From: a bacterium
Lineage (GTDB): Bacteria > Bacteroidota > Bacteroidia > Cytophagales > Thermonemataceae
Length of the DNA stretch: 41,691 bases
Assembly (NCBI GenBank): GCA_025362415.1
Contig: JANYGM010000475.1
Location: forward strand, 1 to 41,691
Direction of reading: 5' to 3'
Shown here: piece after piece, positions 31,745 to 40,102 of the stretch
Position numbering within the stretch: the first letter of the stretch is position 1
Layout: every line of letters begins with the position of its first letter
Made by a program: the position numbers and the translations under genes
Notes under the pieces: generated by a model
Databases searched by the model: none
What the model was told of the DNA's origin: nothing
Seen by the model: the letters and a program-made list of their open reading frames with translations, nothing else

Positions 31745-32911
31745 ATGAAAAAATTTCTATACTTAGCAATTGTTGTACTAGGACTGCAATCTTGCTTAAA
31801 AGACAAAGAGCACGAGTCTGACGTGTTCAACGGAGTGGGTTATGGCTCAAAAGTAATAGCTTTTGGTAGCCCGAACAGAATACCGAATGTCAATGTGATG
31901 GATACCAAACTCAATTTACTCCCAAGAATGAAGCTTGAGGACTTGGATACAGAGCAAGTTTATGAGGTTTCTATTGAGGTGCTGACCAAGCCCTTTGATA
32001 AAGACGTGGTTGTGAAACTAAAGAACGACCTGGGCAAAATTGCAGAATACAATACTGTACGTACGAATGAATATAATGGTTTAAAAGGAGTATATGACGT
32101 AGCAAGAGCGCAATATGCGACGGATCTGGCTCTTTACATTGCGGCTGGAGGTGCTAGTCAATTGTTGATAGCTAAGCCAACGTTTCCAAAAGAGCCAAAA
32201 ATATACATCAATTTTGAGCCTTTACCTGCAGGTAAATTCATTTTCCCTGCTATGGTTACTATACCCAAGGGAAAAACATCAGTAACAGTAGAACTTATTG
32301 TACCTGATGCCTCTGAGACTGCAAATGTTTATAAGCAATTTAGCAAGTATATGTTGCCTATCACTCTGCAAACTGATGCAGATATATTGATTGCTAACCC
32401 AACACTCTTGCTAGATGTGTCTCGTAAACTGCCTAATCCATATCTTGGTATTTTTGCTTATACAGGGATACAAAGATATCAAAGCCTCGTTGCTGATCCC
32501 TCTGGTGCTTATACTACTGTTCCTATTCTTCCGAGTGTTGTAAGACATGAGTGGAGGGAAAGCCCTGATGATCCTACTATTACAGAAGTAGTATTAGGTG
32601 GTGGACTTTCTACTCCAGGAATACCTGCATCAAATCCTGGATTCAGAATGGATGTGCGTTTTGACCCAGCTGCTGCAGACCCAGAAAATAGAGTAATTAT
32701 TTTAGGGGCTACCGTAATGCGTCCTGATTTCCCCCTTACAGTATTTCCTGCAGTTATAACAAAGGTTACGAAAGGGGCTACAGATCCTCAGTTGGAGCTT
32801 GTGTTTGATTCTAAAGGAAACCTAGATGAAGTTAAAAACTTGTGGTACACTTATTCTAATGCAAATGGTGTACGTGAATTCAAACAATCTAGCATCAAAA
32901 GAATACCATAA
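31745..32911 (+). CDS. SusCD-associated lipoprotein (DUF1735-like)
   Basis: This is a 388-residue lipoprotein encoded third in the locus. The signal peptide ends LGLQSC (Cys17). The mature part looks all-beta: an N-terminal domain with KVIAFGSPNRIPNVNVMD and a Calx-beta- or DUF1735-like stretch (YEVSIEVLTKPFDKDVVVKL...PAMVTIPKGKTSVTVELIVPDA), then a C-terminal beta domain. Proteins of this kind often follow SusD and are thought to be surface binding proteins that add contacts to the ligand. The ligand is unknown. It shares strand and close spacing with SusCD and ends at a strong terminator, so the three genes form one operon. Confidence 0.75.
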   Translation: MKKFLYLAIVVLGLQSCLKDKEHESDVFNGVGYGSKVIAFGSPNRIPNVNVMDTKLNLLPRMKLEDLDTEQVYEVSIEVLTKPFDKDVVVKLKNDLGKIAEYNTVRTNEYNGLKGVYDVARAQYATDLALYIAAGGASQLLIAKPTFPKEPKIYINFEPLPAGKFIFPAMVTIPKGKTSVTVELIVPDASETANVYKQFSKYMLPITLQTDADILIANPTLLLDVSRKLPNPYLGIFAYTGIQRYQSLVADPSGAYTTVPILPSVVRHEWRESPDDPTITEVVLGGGLSTPGIPASNPGFRMDVRFDPAAADPENRVIILGATVMRPDFPLTVFPAVITKVTKGATDPQLELVFDSKGNLDEVKNLWYTYSNANGVREFKQSSIKRIP

Positions 32912-32933
32912 GCTATTCTAAAAATTCAATAAC

Positions 32934-32967
32934 AAAAAACAGTACAGATAATCTGTACTGTTTTTTC
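32934..32967 (+). terminator. Terminator of the susCD operon
   Basis: AAAAAACAGTACAGAT (32934-32949) pairs with ATCTGTACTGTTTTTT (32951-32966), ending in a T run 23 nt after the operon's last stop. Confidence 0.88.
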
Positions 32968-32986
32968 ATTTCATATCAATCATAAA

Positions 32987-33619
32987 ATGAAAGTCAAACA
33001 TTTATTTTTTATTGGGATTGTGCTAGTAGTTTTGTTGGTTTTCTTTCAGGATTTTATTGGAAGAAAATCCAAAGATGACTATAGTGCAGACCTCAAAAAA
33101 GCACGTGCCAAACGTGATGAGTTTTTTAAAAATGATAAAAAATCTCCCTTAAAAGATAAAACTGGTTTTGTGGCACTTAATTATTATGAGCCAAATGAGC
33201 AGTTTCGTATCAAGGCAACTGTTGAATTTTTGCCAAAATCTGCGCCTTTTGCTATTGCTACCACATCAGGAGAAGCGCAGAATTATGAAAAATTTGGTTA
33301 TGCTGTTTTTATGTATCAGAATATTCAAAGGAAACTACTTTTACTTAAAAAAACTGGTGATAAATCCTTGTTTCTACCTTTTGCAGACCTTACCAATAAT
33401 CAAACAACTTATGGTGGGGGACGTTATTTAGACGTAGAAATGCCACGTACAGACGAGGTTTTGATAGATTTTAACTTAGCTTTTAATCCTTTTTGTGTGT
33501 ATGATGATAGCTTTGTTTGTCCTATTCCACCAAAAGAAAATTATTTGGATTTTTTGGTAGAGGCAGGCGAGAAAGTAGCCCCCAGCCCCAAAAGGAGTAA
33601 TACAAAAAGTCCCCTTTAG
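32987..33619 (+). CDS. DUF1684-family protein, membrane anchored
   Basis: This protein of 210 residues has an N-terminal membrane anchor (about 7-24). It then carries the DUF1684 pattern: LFLPFADLTNNQTTYGGGRY, LDVEMPRTDEVLIDFNLAFNPFCVYDDSF and CPIPPKENYLDFLVEAGEK. Members are widespread in Bacteroidota and Actinobacteria and their biochemical role is not established. The last 15 codons (VAPSPKRSNTKSPL) are encoded by a copy of the GC-rich intergenic repeat (33579-33615), so the native C-terminus probably ended near AGEK. The stop is 2 nt from the convergent tsaB stop. Confidence 0.85.
   Translation: MKVKHLFFIGIVLVVLLVFFQDFIGRKSKDDYSADLKKARAKRDEFFKNDKKSPLKDKTGFVALNYYEPNEQFRIKATVEFLPKSAPFAIATTSGEAQNYEKFGYAVFMYQNIQRKLLLLKKTGDKSLFLPFADLTNNQTTYGGGRYLDVEMPRTDEVLIDFNLAFNPFCVYDDSFVCPIPPKENYLDFLVEAGEKVAPSPKRSNTKSPL
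33579..33615. repeat. GC-rich repeat inside the 3' end of the DUF1684 gene
   Basis: AGCCCCCAGCCCCAAAAGGA followed by a spacer and GTCCCC matches the repeat family found after dapB and nadC. Here it is read in frame as the protein's C-terminal tail. Confidence 0.65.
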
Positions 33620-33621
33620 AT

Positions 33622-34368
33622 TTAGAGGTTATTTTTTTTGATTGTCGTTACGAAGTCTTTTAAATAATAAGGCTCAAAATAATTTAAGTTTTCAAAAAGA
33701 TGTTTCTTAAATCTTTGATTAGCTAAAAACCCTATTTCTTTTGCACTAGGAGTGATATTTTCAATAAATAAAGCATTTTTTTGATGTGCAAAACTTGCTT
33801 TGCACTTGCTTGCTCCATCTCCAAAAAACATCATTTTATTGTTTTCTAAAATATCCGCAAAAGTATCTTTATCAATAATCTTAGCAGAAATGGGCAAAAT
33901 TTCTTTCAAAAAACCATTTGATAAACTATCAGAAACATTGTTATTTATTAGGTTGGTGTTTTTACTGAAAATACTACAATACACTTCCATACGTCTAGCA
34001 TCAAGCATAGGACAAAATAGTACATCATTTTCTAGAGATATAGTAGCAATTTGAAGAGTCATAGCTTCTAGCGTACTAACTGCAATCAGTTCACAACCAA
34101 TAGCATACGCCAGACCTTTTGCCGTAGAAACACCAATACGAAGTCCTGTATAAGAGCCAGGTCCTTTTGATACTGCTACAGCTTTTATATCAGAAAACTG
34201 ATAGCCAGTTTGCTTAACAAGATTTTCAATAAGTAGGGTAAGTTCTCCAGAGTGGCTTTGCGCCGTGAAAAGCTCAAAACAACCTAATAGTTTACTATTA
34301 GCATTTACGCTAATTTCGTGTAATGCTACAGAACAAACAGGTGTAGAAGTTTCTATACTTAAAATCAT
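33622..34368 (-). CDS. tsaB: tRNA threonylcarbamoyladenosine synthesis protein TsaB
   Basis: TsaB is the scaffold partner of TsaD in the t6A37 modification complex for ANN-decoding tRNAs. The protein has the ASKHA fold, with ILSIETSTPVCSVAL at the N-terminus and the hallmark SKGPGSYTGLRIGVSTAKGLAYA (about 67-89 from this start). I chose the ATG at 34368 (248 residues). The longer frame adds 18 residues that translate heptanucleotide repeat sequence and would delay the first strand. The gene converges on the DUF1684 gene with a 2-nt gap, and the MDR oxidoreductase gene lies upstream on the same strand 70 nt away. Confidence 0.94.
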   Translation of the reverse strand: MILSIETSTPVCSVALHEISVNANSKLLGCFELFTAQSHSGELTLLIENLVKQTGYQFSDIKAVAVSKGPGSYTGLRIGVSTAKGLAYAIGCELIAVSTLEAMTLQIATISLENDVLFCPMLDARRMEVYCSIFSKNTNLINNNVSDSLSNGFLKEILPISAKIIDKDTFADILENNKMMFFGDGASKCKASFAHQKNALFIENITPSAKEIGFLANQRFKKHLFENLNYFEPYYLKDFVTTIKKNNL

Positions 34369-34371
34369 TTT

Positions 34372-34440
34372 TTGATGTGTGATGTATGATATATGATGTA
34401 TTTTTATACATTCACAATTCACAATTTAAAATTCATAATT
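34372..34440. repeat. Heptanucleotide repeats filling the gap between the MDR gene and tsaB
   Basis: Next to the tsaB start the minus strand reads ACATCAT, ATATCAT, ACATCAC, ACATCAA. Next to the MDR stop it reads AATTATG, AATTTTA, AATTGTG, AATTGTG. The two halves have the upstream and downstream orientations of the family, and the MDR stop codon TAA is part of the repeat. Confidence 0.75.
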
Positions 34441-35452
34441 AAACCATTGAGACAACTAATTTCCCAAAGATTTTCCCGTTTCTCATATCCTCAAAAGCAC
34501 TAATAATCTCACTAAAAGGGCGCACAGAATCTATAATTGGAATTATTTTGTAATTTTCTACAAATGCAAGCATTTCAGCAAATTCAGCATCATTGCCCAT
34601 TGTAGAGCCTTTTATGGTATATTGTCCAAAGAAAATACGTGGCATATCTATTTTTTGGGGACTTCCAAGCGTTGCACCATAAAATACAAGCGTTCCTGCA
34701 GGGCGCAAACTACGCAAAAGCAAATTAAAATCATCTCCTCCAGCACTATCAATAATTACATCAAAACCATTATTTTGTGCTATTTCAGGGAATTTAAGGA
34801 GTTCTTTGTGCCAATTTTGCATTTTATAATTTACGCCCAAAATACCTAAATTTTTCATAAAATCTAATTTTTTATCATCTCCAGACGTTACATACACGCT
34901 TGCGCCAACTGCTTGCGCCATTTGGGCTACCATTTGTGCTACGCCTCCACCAATACCTGTTACAAGCACTTTATCATTCTTTTTAATGTTTCCACGCCTA
35001 AAAACTGCCCTAAAAGCAGTAAGACCAGCCAAAGGAAGAGCTGCGGCTTGCTCGTGGGTGAGAAAAGAGGGTTTTAAATGTAGTCTGTCTGCATCAATAA
35101 CCATAAACTCGCTAAAAGTACCGTTTGAGGGCATTCCTAGAATATTATAAGTATTTGATTGCGCTTCTGGGTTGTCGCCCCAGTTGCGGTTTGGATTAAA
35201 AATAACTTCTTTATTTAGCCATTCCTTTTGGACATTTTCACCTATTTCTATTACTGTTCCGCAGGCATCAGCCCCCAAAACACAGCCATAAGTCATTCCT
35301 GGATACATTCCTACTCTTGCCCACTCATCTCGCCTGTTGAGTGCAGCAGCACTTATGCGCACAAGTACCTGCTCACTTGTGGGTGTGGGTGTAGGAATTT
35401 CTTGTAATTCAATATGGTTTATTTCAGTTAAAACAAGTGCTTTCATTCTCAA
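34439..35452 (-). CDS. Zinc-type alcohol dehydrogenase-like / quinone oxidoreductase family protein (MDR)
   Basis: This is a 337-residue medium-chain dehydrogenase/reductase. It has the GroES-like half (VRISAAALNRRDEWARVGMYPGMTYGCVLGADACGTVIEIG) and a Rossmann half with DKVLVTGIGGGVAQMVAQMAQAVGASVY as the NAD(P) site. The Cys cluster that binds structural zinc in classical alcohol dehydrogenases is absent. This places it with quinone-oxidoreductase/crotonyl-CoA-reductase-like members, and the substrate is unknown. Met1 or Met3 may be the start. A TACATTTG -7 box on the minus strand at 35476-35483 suits either. Confidence 0.9.
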   Translation of the reverse strand: MRMKALVLTEINHIELQEIPTPTPTSEQVLVRISAAALNRRDEWARVGMYPGMTYGCVLGADACGTVIEIGENVQKEWLNKEVIFNPNRNWGDNPEAQSNTYNILGMPSNGTFSEFMVIDADRLHLKPSFLTHEQAAALPLAGLTAFRAVFRRGNIKKNDKVLVTGIGGGVAQMVAQMAQAVGASVYVTSGDDKKLDFMKNLGILGVNYKMQNWHKELLKFPEIAQNNGFDVIIDSAGGDDFNLLLRSLRPAGTLVFYGATLGSPQKIDMPRIFFGQYTIKGSTMGNDAEFAEMLAFVENYKIIPIIDSVRPFSEIISAFEDMRNGKIFGKLVVSMV

Positions 35453-35475
35453 AGTTTAGTTTAATTTTAATGACA

Positions 35476-35483
35476 CAAATGTA
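35476..35483 (-). promoter_or_regulatory. -7 element for the MDR gene
   Basis: Minus-strand TACATTTG lies 24 nt before the start codon, in agreement with the TAnnTTTG consensus. Confidence 0.5.
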
Positions 35484-35510
35484 GTAAAAAAGTGTGTATA
35501 ATTGAATTTT

Positions 35511-35536
35511 AATTGCCATAGATACACAGATAAATA
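35511..35536. repeat. Second copy of the GCCA-ATACACAGAT repeat arm
   Basis: The 26 bases match 12745-12770 at 24 positions. Here only one arm is present, so no hairpin forms. It lies in the divergent gap between the MDR gene and the small acidic protein gene. Confidence 0.65.
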
Positions 35537-35555
35537 CAACGTACTTCGTATTTTA

Positions 35556-35585
35556 TTGAAAATCCTAAAAAAATCTTTATCTTTG
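35556..35585 (+). promoter_or_regulatory. Promoter of the small acidic protein-miaB operon
   Basis: TTG at 35556-35558 and TATCTTTG at 35578-35585 are 19 nt apart, a full Bacteroidota promoter. Transcription would begin at about 35592, some 30 nt before the first start codon. Confidence 0.7.
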
Positions 35586-35623
35586 TATTTCTCAAAATAA
35601 ACAATTTTAAAATATTCAATCAA

Positions 35624-35821
35624 ATGAAATTATATATTATCAATATTTTTGCGGGTACTGATGCAACTCCAGATGATGATGAAAATACATTTTTAGGTGT
35701 TTTTGATAGTAAAGCCGCTTATACAAAAGCTATTAAAGAATTTGGAGAAAATGCTGATGCAAAACTTACCAAAGATGATTATGAAGTTGTTGAGTGTGAG
35801 CTGAATAAGTCAGAATATTAG
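35624..35821 (+). CDS. Small acidic protein of unknown function
   Basis: This is a 65-residue acidic, cysteine-poor protein that I do not recognise. It starts MKLYIINIFAGTD, carries an Asp-rich loop (ATPDDDEN) and continues with what looks like two helices and a strand. The layout suggests a compact alpha/beta cytoplasmic domain without signal or membrane segment. It has a well-formed promoter and lies 19 nt before miaB on the same strand, so the two are probably one operon. A role linked to MiaB or tRNA modification would be inference only. Confidence 0.75.
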   Translation: MKLYIINIFAGTDATPDDDENTFLGVFDSKAAYTKAIKEFGENADAKLTKDDYEVVECELNKSEY

Positions 35822-35840
35822 AAAAATAATTTTACAAAAA

Positions 35841-37325
35841 ATGAAACAAATCATCTCCGAAATAGACATAATAGATACAGATAAAGAAGTTTGTGAACTT
35901 CCTCGCATTTCTATAAACAAAAATACAGGAAAAGCACGCAAAATGTATATTGAAAGCTATGGTTGTCAGATGAATTTTGCAGATAGTGAAGTTGTAACAG
36001 CTATTATGCATGAAAATGGCTTTGATACTACAGATAGTCCAGAAAATGCCGACCTTATCCTTCTTAATACTTGCGCTATTCGTGATAATGCAGAACAAAA
36101 AGTGCGTTTTCGTTTGATGCACCTCAAAGGTTACAAAAAACGTAATCCGTTACTTACTATTGGCGTGCTTGGTTGTATGGCTGAACGCCTCAAAACGCAA
36201 CTTTTGGAAGAAGAAAAAATGGTTGATATTGTTGTAGGACCTGATGCTTACCGTGATTTGCCTAATCTCGTAGGAAAAGCTGATGATGGAGAAAAAGGGG
36301 TAAACGTCTTTCTTTCTAGGGAAGAAACGTATGCTGACATTGCACCTGTGCGCCTACATTCCAACGGAATAAGTGCTTTGGTGTCTATTATGCGAGGTTG
36401 TGATAATATGTGTTCGTTTTGCGTTGTGCCTTACACTCGTGGGCGTGAACGTAGCAGAAGTGTTTATTCTATTTTGAAAGAAGTACAAGAACTTATTGAT
36501 AATGGTTTTAAGGAAGTGATGTTATTGGGTCAGAACGTGGATTCCTACCTTTGGACTTCTGATGAGAATATTATTTCATCAAAACAATATGAAAAATTTT
36601 TGAAGACAAATGAAAAATTAGAGGAAGGTACGGAAGTTGTAAATTTTGCGCAACTCCTTGAAAAAGTGGCACTTATGTCCACAGATTTGCGTGTACGTTT
36701 TTCTACTTCTCACCCAAAAGATATTACTGATGAAGTGCTTTATGTGATGAAAAAACACGAAAATATTTGCAAATCCATTCATTTGCCTATTCAAAGTGGT
36801 AATTCTCGTATTTTGAAACTAATGAACCGCACTTATGATAGAGAATGGTATTTGGAGCGTGTGGCGGCTATTAGACGCATTTTGGGAGATACTTGTGCTA
36901 TTAGTTCTGATATGATTACTGGTTTTTGTACCGAAACAGAAGAAGAACACCAAGATACGCTTTCTATCATTGATTTGGTGGAATATGATTATGCTTACAC
37001 GTTTTTTTACTCTGAACGCCCTGCCACGCCTGCAGAAAAAAAACTAACTGATGATATTCCTTTAGAAACTAAAAAACGCCGTTTGGAGGAAGTTATAGCA
37101 GTTCAAAGGGCTATGTCATATAAAAGGAATTTGTTAGATGTGGGTAAAATACATAAGATTTTGATTGATGGTTTTTCTAAAAAATCAGAAGATTTCTTGC
37201 AGGGCAAAACGAGCCAAAATAAAGTAGTTATTTTTCCTAAAAAGTATCACCAAAAAGGAGAATATATTAATGTTTTGGTAACAAATTGCTCTGGTGGCAC
37301 GCTGCTTGGCGAAAGTGTGGAATAA
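35841..37325 (+). CDS. miaB: tRNA-2-methylthio-N6-dimethylallyladenosine synthase
   Basis: MiaB is a radical-SAM methylthiotransferase that adds a methylthio group to i6A37 of tRNAs reading UNN codons. The 494 residues contain the N-terminal UPF0004 cysteines C42 (YGCQMNFADSE), C78 (NTCAIRDNA) and C112 (LGCMAERL), which hold the auxiliary cluster. The radical-SAM triad C187, C191, C194 (MRGCDNMCSFCVVPYTRGRE) follows, and a TRAM domain lies at the C-terminus. The insertion of about 35 residues after LGQNVDSYLW (TSDENIISSKQYEKF...) seems longer than in E. coli MiaB; such inserts occur in Bacteroidota. It follows the small acidic protein gene in one operon. Confidence 0.96.
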   Translation: MKQIISEIDIIDTDKEVCELPRISINKNTGKARKMYIESYGCQMNFADSEVVTAIMHENGFDTTDSPENADLILLNTCAIRDNAEQKVRFRLMHLKGYKKRNPLLTIGVLGCMAERLKTQLLEEEKMVDIVVGPDAYRDLPNLVGKADDGEKGVNVFLSREETYADIAPVRLHSNGISALVSIMRGCDNMCSFCVVPYTRGRERSRSVYSILKEVQELIDNGFKEVMLLGQNVDSYLWTSDENIISSKQYEKFLKTNEKLEEGTEVVNFAQLLEKVALMSTDLRVRFSTSHPKDITDEVLYVMKKHENICKSIHLPIQSGNSRILKLMNRTYDREWYLERVAAIRRILGDTCAISSDMITGFCTETEEEHQDTLSIIDLVEYDYAYTFFYSERPATPAEKKLTDDIPLETKKRRLEEVIAVQRAMSYKRNLLDVGKIHKILIDGFSKKSEDFLQGKTSQNKVVIFPKKYHQKGEYINVLVTNCSGGTLLGESVE

Positions 37326-37332
37326 AAAAACT

Positions 37333-37962
37333 ATGAAAAAAATAATTTTCTTTGTTATTCTTTTGACAATTTCTTGTCAGAAAAATGCGGAAAAGCCTAT
37401 TTTGAAAGAAACAGGTTTTTCTAAGGAAAATTTTATCACCCCTGAATATGAAATTTATAATATTCTGATAGAAAAAATAAATACCCCAGTTTTGGTTTAT
37501 TCTCCGTTTCCTATAGAAATGGTTGGTTGTGATTTTTGTACTTTAGATACACTTTCTTATACAAACGTAGGCGTTATTTTTGACAAATACATGTATCAAG
37601 ATTTTATTAAGAAAGAAAATGCCAGTAAAAAATTTGAAACAAAGCAAATAAAAGCAGGTAATTTTATTCCTCATAATTTAGCTGATTCATTATTTAACAC
37701 AATTGAAAATATAACTGATGTTTATTTTTCATCAGTTGCGTTGAATAAAGAAAAGAATAAAGCATTTGTAAAATCACGTACCAATTATGTGAAACAGAAC
37801 ACAAAAAAAGAGTTTATAAGTTACGACACCTACAATTACTATTTTTTTGAGAAAATAAATAATAAATGGATAATTGCCATTCAACAAGAAAATTGCTCTA
37901 AAGGAGAAAAAGTAAACCTAAACCCTTATATTTGGGATTGCACGCCTGATACTAGAGAATAG
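37333..37962 (+). CDS. Putative lipoprotein of unknown function
   Basis: This is a 209-residue protein, starting at the ATG at 37333, seven bases after the miaB stop. The N-terminus MKKIIFFVILLTISCQKN is a lipoprotein signal with Cys15. The longer frame that overlaps miaB was rejected because it would bury this signal. The mature protein is Lys/Asn/Tyr-rich, mixed alpha/beta, with a CDFC pair near residue 67 and a C-terminal half (YYFFEKINNKWIIAIQQE) like the NTF2- or DUF-type folds of exported Bacteroidota proteins. I cannot name a family. Its position suggests co-transcription with miaB. Confidence 0.75.
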   Translation: MKKIIFFVILLTISCQKNAEKPILKETGFSKENFITPEYEIYNILIEKINTPVLVYSPFPIEMVGCDFCTLDTLSYTNVGVIFDKYMYQDFIKKENASKKFETKQIKAGNFIPHNLADSLFNTIENITDVYFSSVALNKEKNKAFVKSRTNYVKQNTKKEFISYDTYNYYFFEKINNKWIIAIQQENCSKGEKVNLNPYIWDCTPDTRE

Positions 37963-38048
37963 AAATATATATCATATATAGCTACTTAAGATTTATTTCG
38001 TTCTTTCCAAAGTTCGTTAAAAGATTTTTGAGAGGTTTTGAGATTATC

Positions 38049-38387
38049 ATGTTTTTTGCCCCAACTATTCTTGAAAAGTTGTATCAAAAGTTTGTTTTTC
38101 AGCCCTGCACCCACCAAATTCATCATTCTGCGGCTTTTCATACCATTTTAGACGAAGGCATAAAACAATGTTGTGCGCAACTTGTGGGCGCAAAAAAATA
38201 CAACGAAAAAAAAGGTATTATTACAGAAAAACTGTACGGTTGCACTACTACAGGTGATGTTTGGCAATTTATTGAGTATTCTGACAAACTTTATATTGAT
38301 GATAAAAAATACTACTTAGGCGAAATTTCGGAGCTGCTTGGCGTTTTTCAGAGTATTATTGATTATTATAAAAGTGTGTTGAAATAA
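38049..38387 (+). pseudogene. Probable 5'-truncated gene of an uncharacterised family
   Basis: From the ATG at 38049 the frame gives 112 residues: FFAPTILEKLYQKFVFQPCTHQ..., LVGAKKYNEKKGIITEKLYGCTTTGDVWQFIEY and YYLGEISELLGVFQSIIDYY. From memory, the LVGA-x-x-(Y/F)NE...YG-x-TTG-x-W-F-(I/L) pattern is the C-terminal part of a family of about 220-260 residues found in cyanobacteria and Bacteroidota. If so, the N-terminal half is missing here. The upstream frame stays open to a TAG at 37953 and contains further family-like residues (FPKFVKRFLRGFE), which supports loss of the true start. The function is unknown. Confidence 0.5.
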
Positions 38388-38483
38388 AAATGTTGTTCTT
38401 TATCCTTGTAGTATCAAAACGACACTTGATTAGTTCATTATGATAAAATTTACTAAAAAAATAATTTCATATTACAAATAAAA

Positions 38484-38520
38484 ACAAAAGGCACAGATTA
38501 AAAATCTGTGCCTTTTGTGT
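38484..38520. terminator. Bidirectional hairpin terminator
   Basis: ACAAAAGGCACAGAT (38484-38498) pairs perfectly over 15 bp with 38504-38518. It lies between convergent genes ending at 38387 and 38558. Confidence 0.8.
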
Positions 38521-38557
38521 ATTCATTCATAATTCCTAATTAAAAATTCATAATTAT
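38521..38557. repeat. Heptanucleotide repeat after the FMN-binding protein gene
   Basis: AATTCCT, AATTAAA, AATTCAT and AATTATT units run into the minus-strand stop codon; on the gene's strand they read AATTATG/AATTAGG. Confidence 0.65.
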
Positions 38558-40102
38558 TTAGTGTGTTTTTGCTACTGCAATACCTTTTCCTTGCCCTAAA
38601 CCGCCCAAATGAGGACAATTTAGCAATTCTTTGACAGAAACAAAAGGAACAGGTGTTTTCTCATAACCAAAGCTACTTTCTAATGATTGCGTTGATTTTG
38701 CCTCGCCCATACCAACCTCAATGTCGTGCATAGTCATTTGGCTTGGGTGTTCGTAGTTGCAGGCGTGAGTAAGTTCCACAATTTCTTTTCTTAGTGTTTT
38801 GATATAATTAGCAAAACGAGCTGATTTAAGTTCTGGGTCTAAGCCACTCATTAACCATTTATTTTGTGTTGCAACCCCTGCAGGGCATTTATTTGTGTGG
38901 CAAACTTGCGCCTGAATACAACCCACAGACATCATTGCCTCACGAGCTATATTGATACAATCTGCGCCCATAGAAAATGCGAGCATAGCTTTTGCAGGAA
39001 AACCAAGACGACCAGAAGCAATAAAAACAATTCTATCAGTAAGTCCTTTTGCTGCAAAAAGTTTGTAAACATTCGCAAAAGCAAACATAAACGGCAACGC
39101 TACGTGGTCTGCAAAAGCGTGTGGAGCAGCTCCTGTGCCACCTTCTCCACCATCAACAGTAATAAAATCAGGTCCTTTACCTGTTTTTAGCATAATATCT
39201 GCAAGTTCTTCCCACATTTCCATTTTGCCGACAGCCGCTTTAAAACCAACAGGCAAACCTGTCTGTTCTGCAATATTCTCAATAAAATCTACCATTTCTT
39301 GTATTGTCGTAAACGCAGAATGACAAACAGGAGAAAGCGCATCTTCACCAGATGCAAGCCCACGAATAGCAGCAATTTCAGGTGTAACTTTTGCACCAGG
39401 CAAAATACCACCTTTACCAGGTTTTGCACCTTGCGAAAGTTTTACCTCAATGGCACGTACAAACTGATTTTTTTCTACTAATGCTTTTAGTTTTTCCATA
39501 GAAAAATTGCCTTTGTCATCTCTCACACCAAAATAACCTGTTCCAAAGTGAAAAATCACGTCAGCACCGTTAGAATGATAAGGAGAAAGTCCGCCCTCAC
39601 CCGTATTGTGGTAGCTACCAATCATTTGCGCTCCCAAATTCATAGCTTGAACAGCATTTTTTGAAAGAGAACCATAACTCATAGCAGAGATATTTACAAC
39701 AGAATAGGGTCTGAAAGGTCTTCTACGCTTGTTGTAAGCTCCAAAAACTTTGGCACAAGGCACAAAATAAGGGTCTTTTTGGTTGGGGTGGTCTGCAGGC
39801 ATACGGTATGCAAATAGAGAGGGATTGATAAATACGTGTCCTGGTGCATAAACGTCTTTATCTGTCCCGAAAGCACCATAATTATTTTGTTGTTTTGAAG
39901 AGGCATACACCCAACTTCTCTCAGAACGGTTAAATGGAAGTTCTTCACGGTTGCTGGCAACAATATACTGCCTAAGTTCTGGTCCTATTGACTCCAAAAA
40001 GTAGCGTAAACGCCCTACAACAGGAAAATTATGTTTAATGGTTTGAGATTTATTAAAGAAAATATCTTTAATAGCCATATAAATAATAACAATAGGAATC
40101 AA
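38558..40102 (-). CDS. FMN-binding glutamate-synthase-like protein (frame broken at the N-terminus)
   Basis: This 514-residue protein belongs to the membrane-anchored family related to the FMN domain of glutamate synthase large subunit; its physiological reaction is not firmly known. The barrel shows IGSYHNTGEGGLSPYH, AIEVKLSQGAKPGKGG, DFITVDGGEGGTGAAP and GCIQAQVCHTNKCPAGVATQ, where three cysteines bind the 3Fe-4S cluster. The only start in this frame before the hydrophobic segment IPIVIIYMAI is a TTG at 40102. A preceding 28-codon frame (40185-40099) encodes MNEFFKSIGNFFEKIIQIEE and a hydrophobic IGIIIFGY. One extra T at about 40101 would fuse the two into a normal N-terminal membrane helix. 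A frameshift or sequencing error is likely. Confidence 0.88.
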   Translation of the reverse strand: MIPIVIIYMAIKDIFFNKSQTIKHNFPVVGRLRYFLESIGPELRQYIVASNREELPFNRSERSWVYASSKQQNNYGAFGTDKDVYAPGHVFINPSLFAYRMPADHPNQKDPYFVPCAKVFGAYNKRRRPFRPYSVVNISAMSYGSLSKNAVQAMNLGAQMIGSYHNTGEGGLSPYHSNGADVIFHFGTGYFGVRDDKGNFSMEKLKALVEKNQFVRAIEVKLSQGAKPGKGGILPGAKVTPEIAAIRGLASGEDALSPVCHSAFTTIQEMVDFIENIAEQTGLPVGFKAAVGKMEMWEELADIMLKTGKGPDFITVDGGEGGTGAAPHAFADHVALPFMFAFANVYKLFAAKGLTDRIVFIASGRLGFPAKAMLAFSMGADCINIAREAMMSVGCIQAQVCHTNKCPAGVATQNKWLMSGLDPELKSARFANYIKTLRKEIVELTHACNYEHPSQMTMHDIEVGMGEAKSTQSLESSFGYEKTPVPFVSVKELLNCPHLGGLGQGKGIAVAKTH

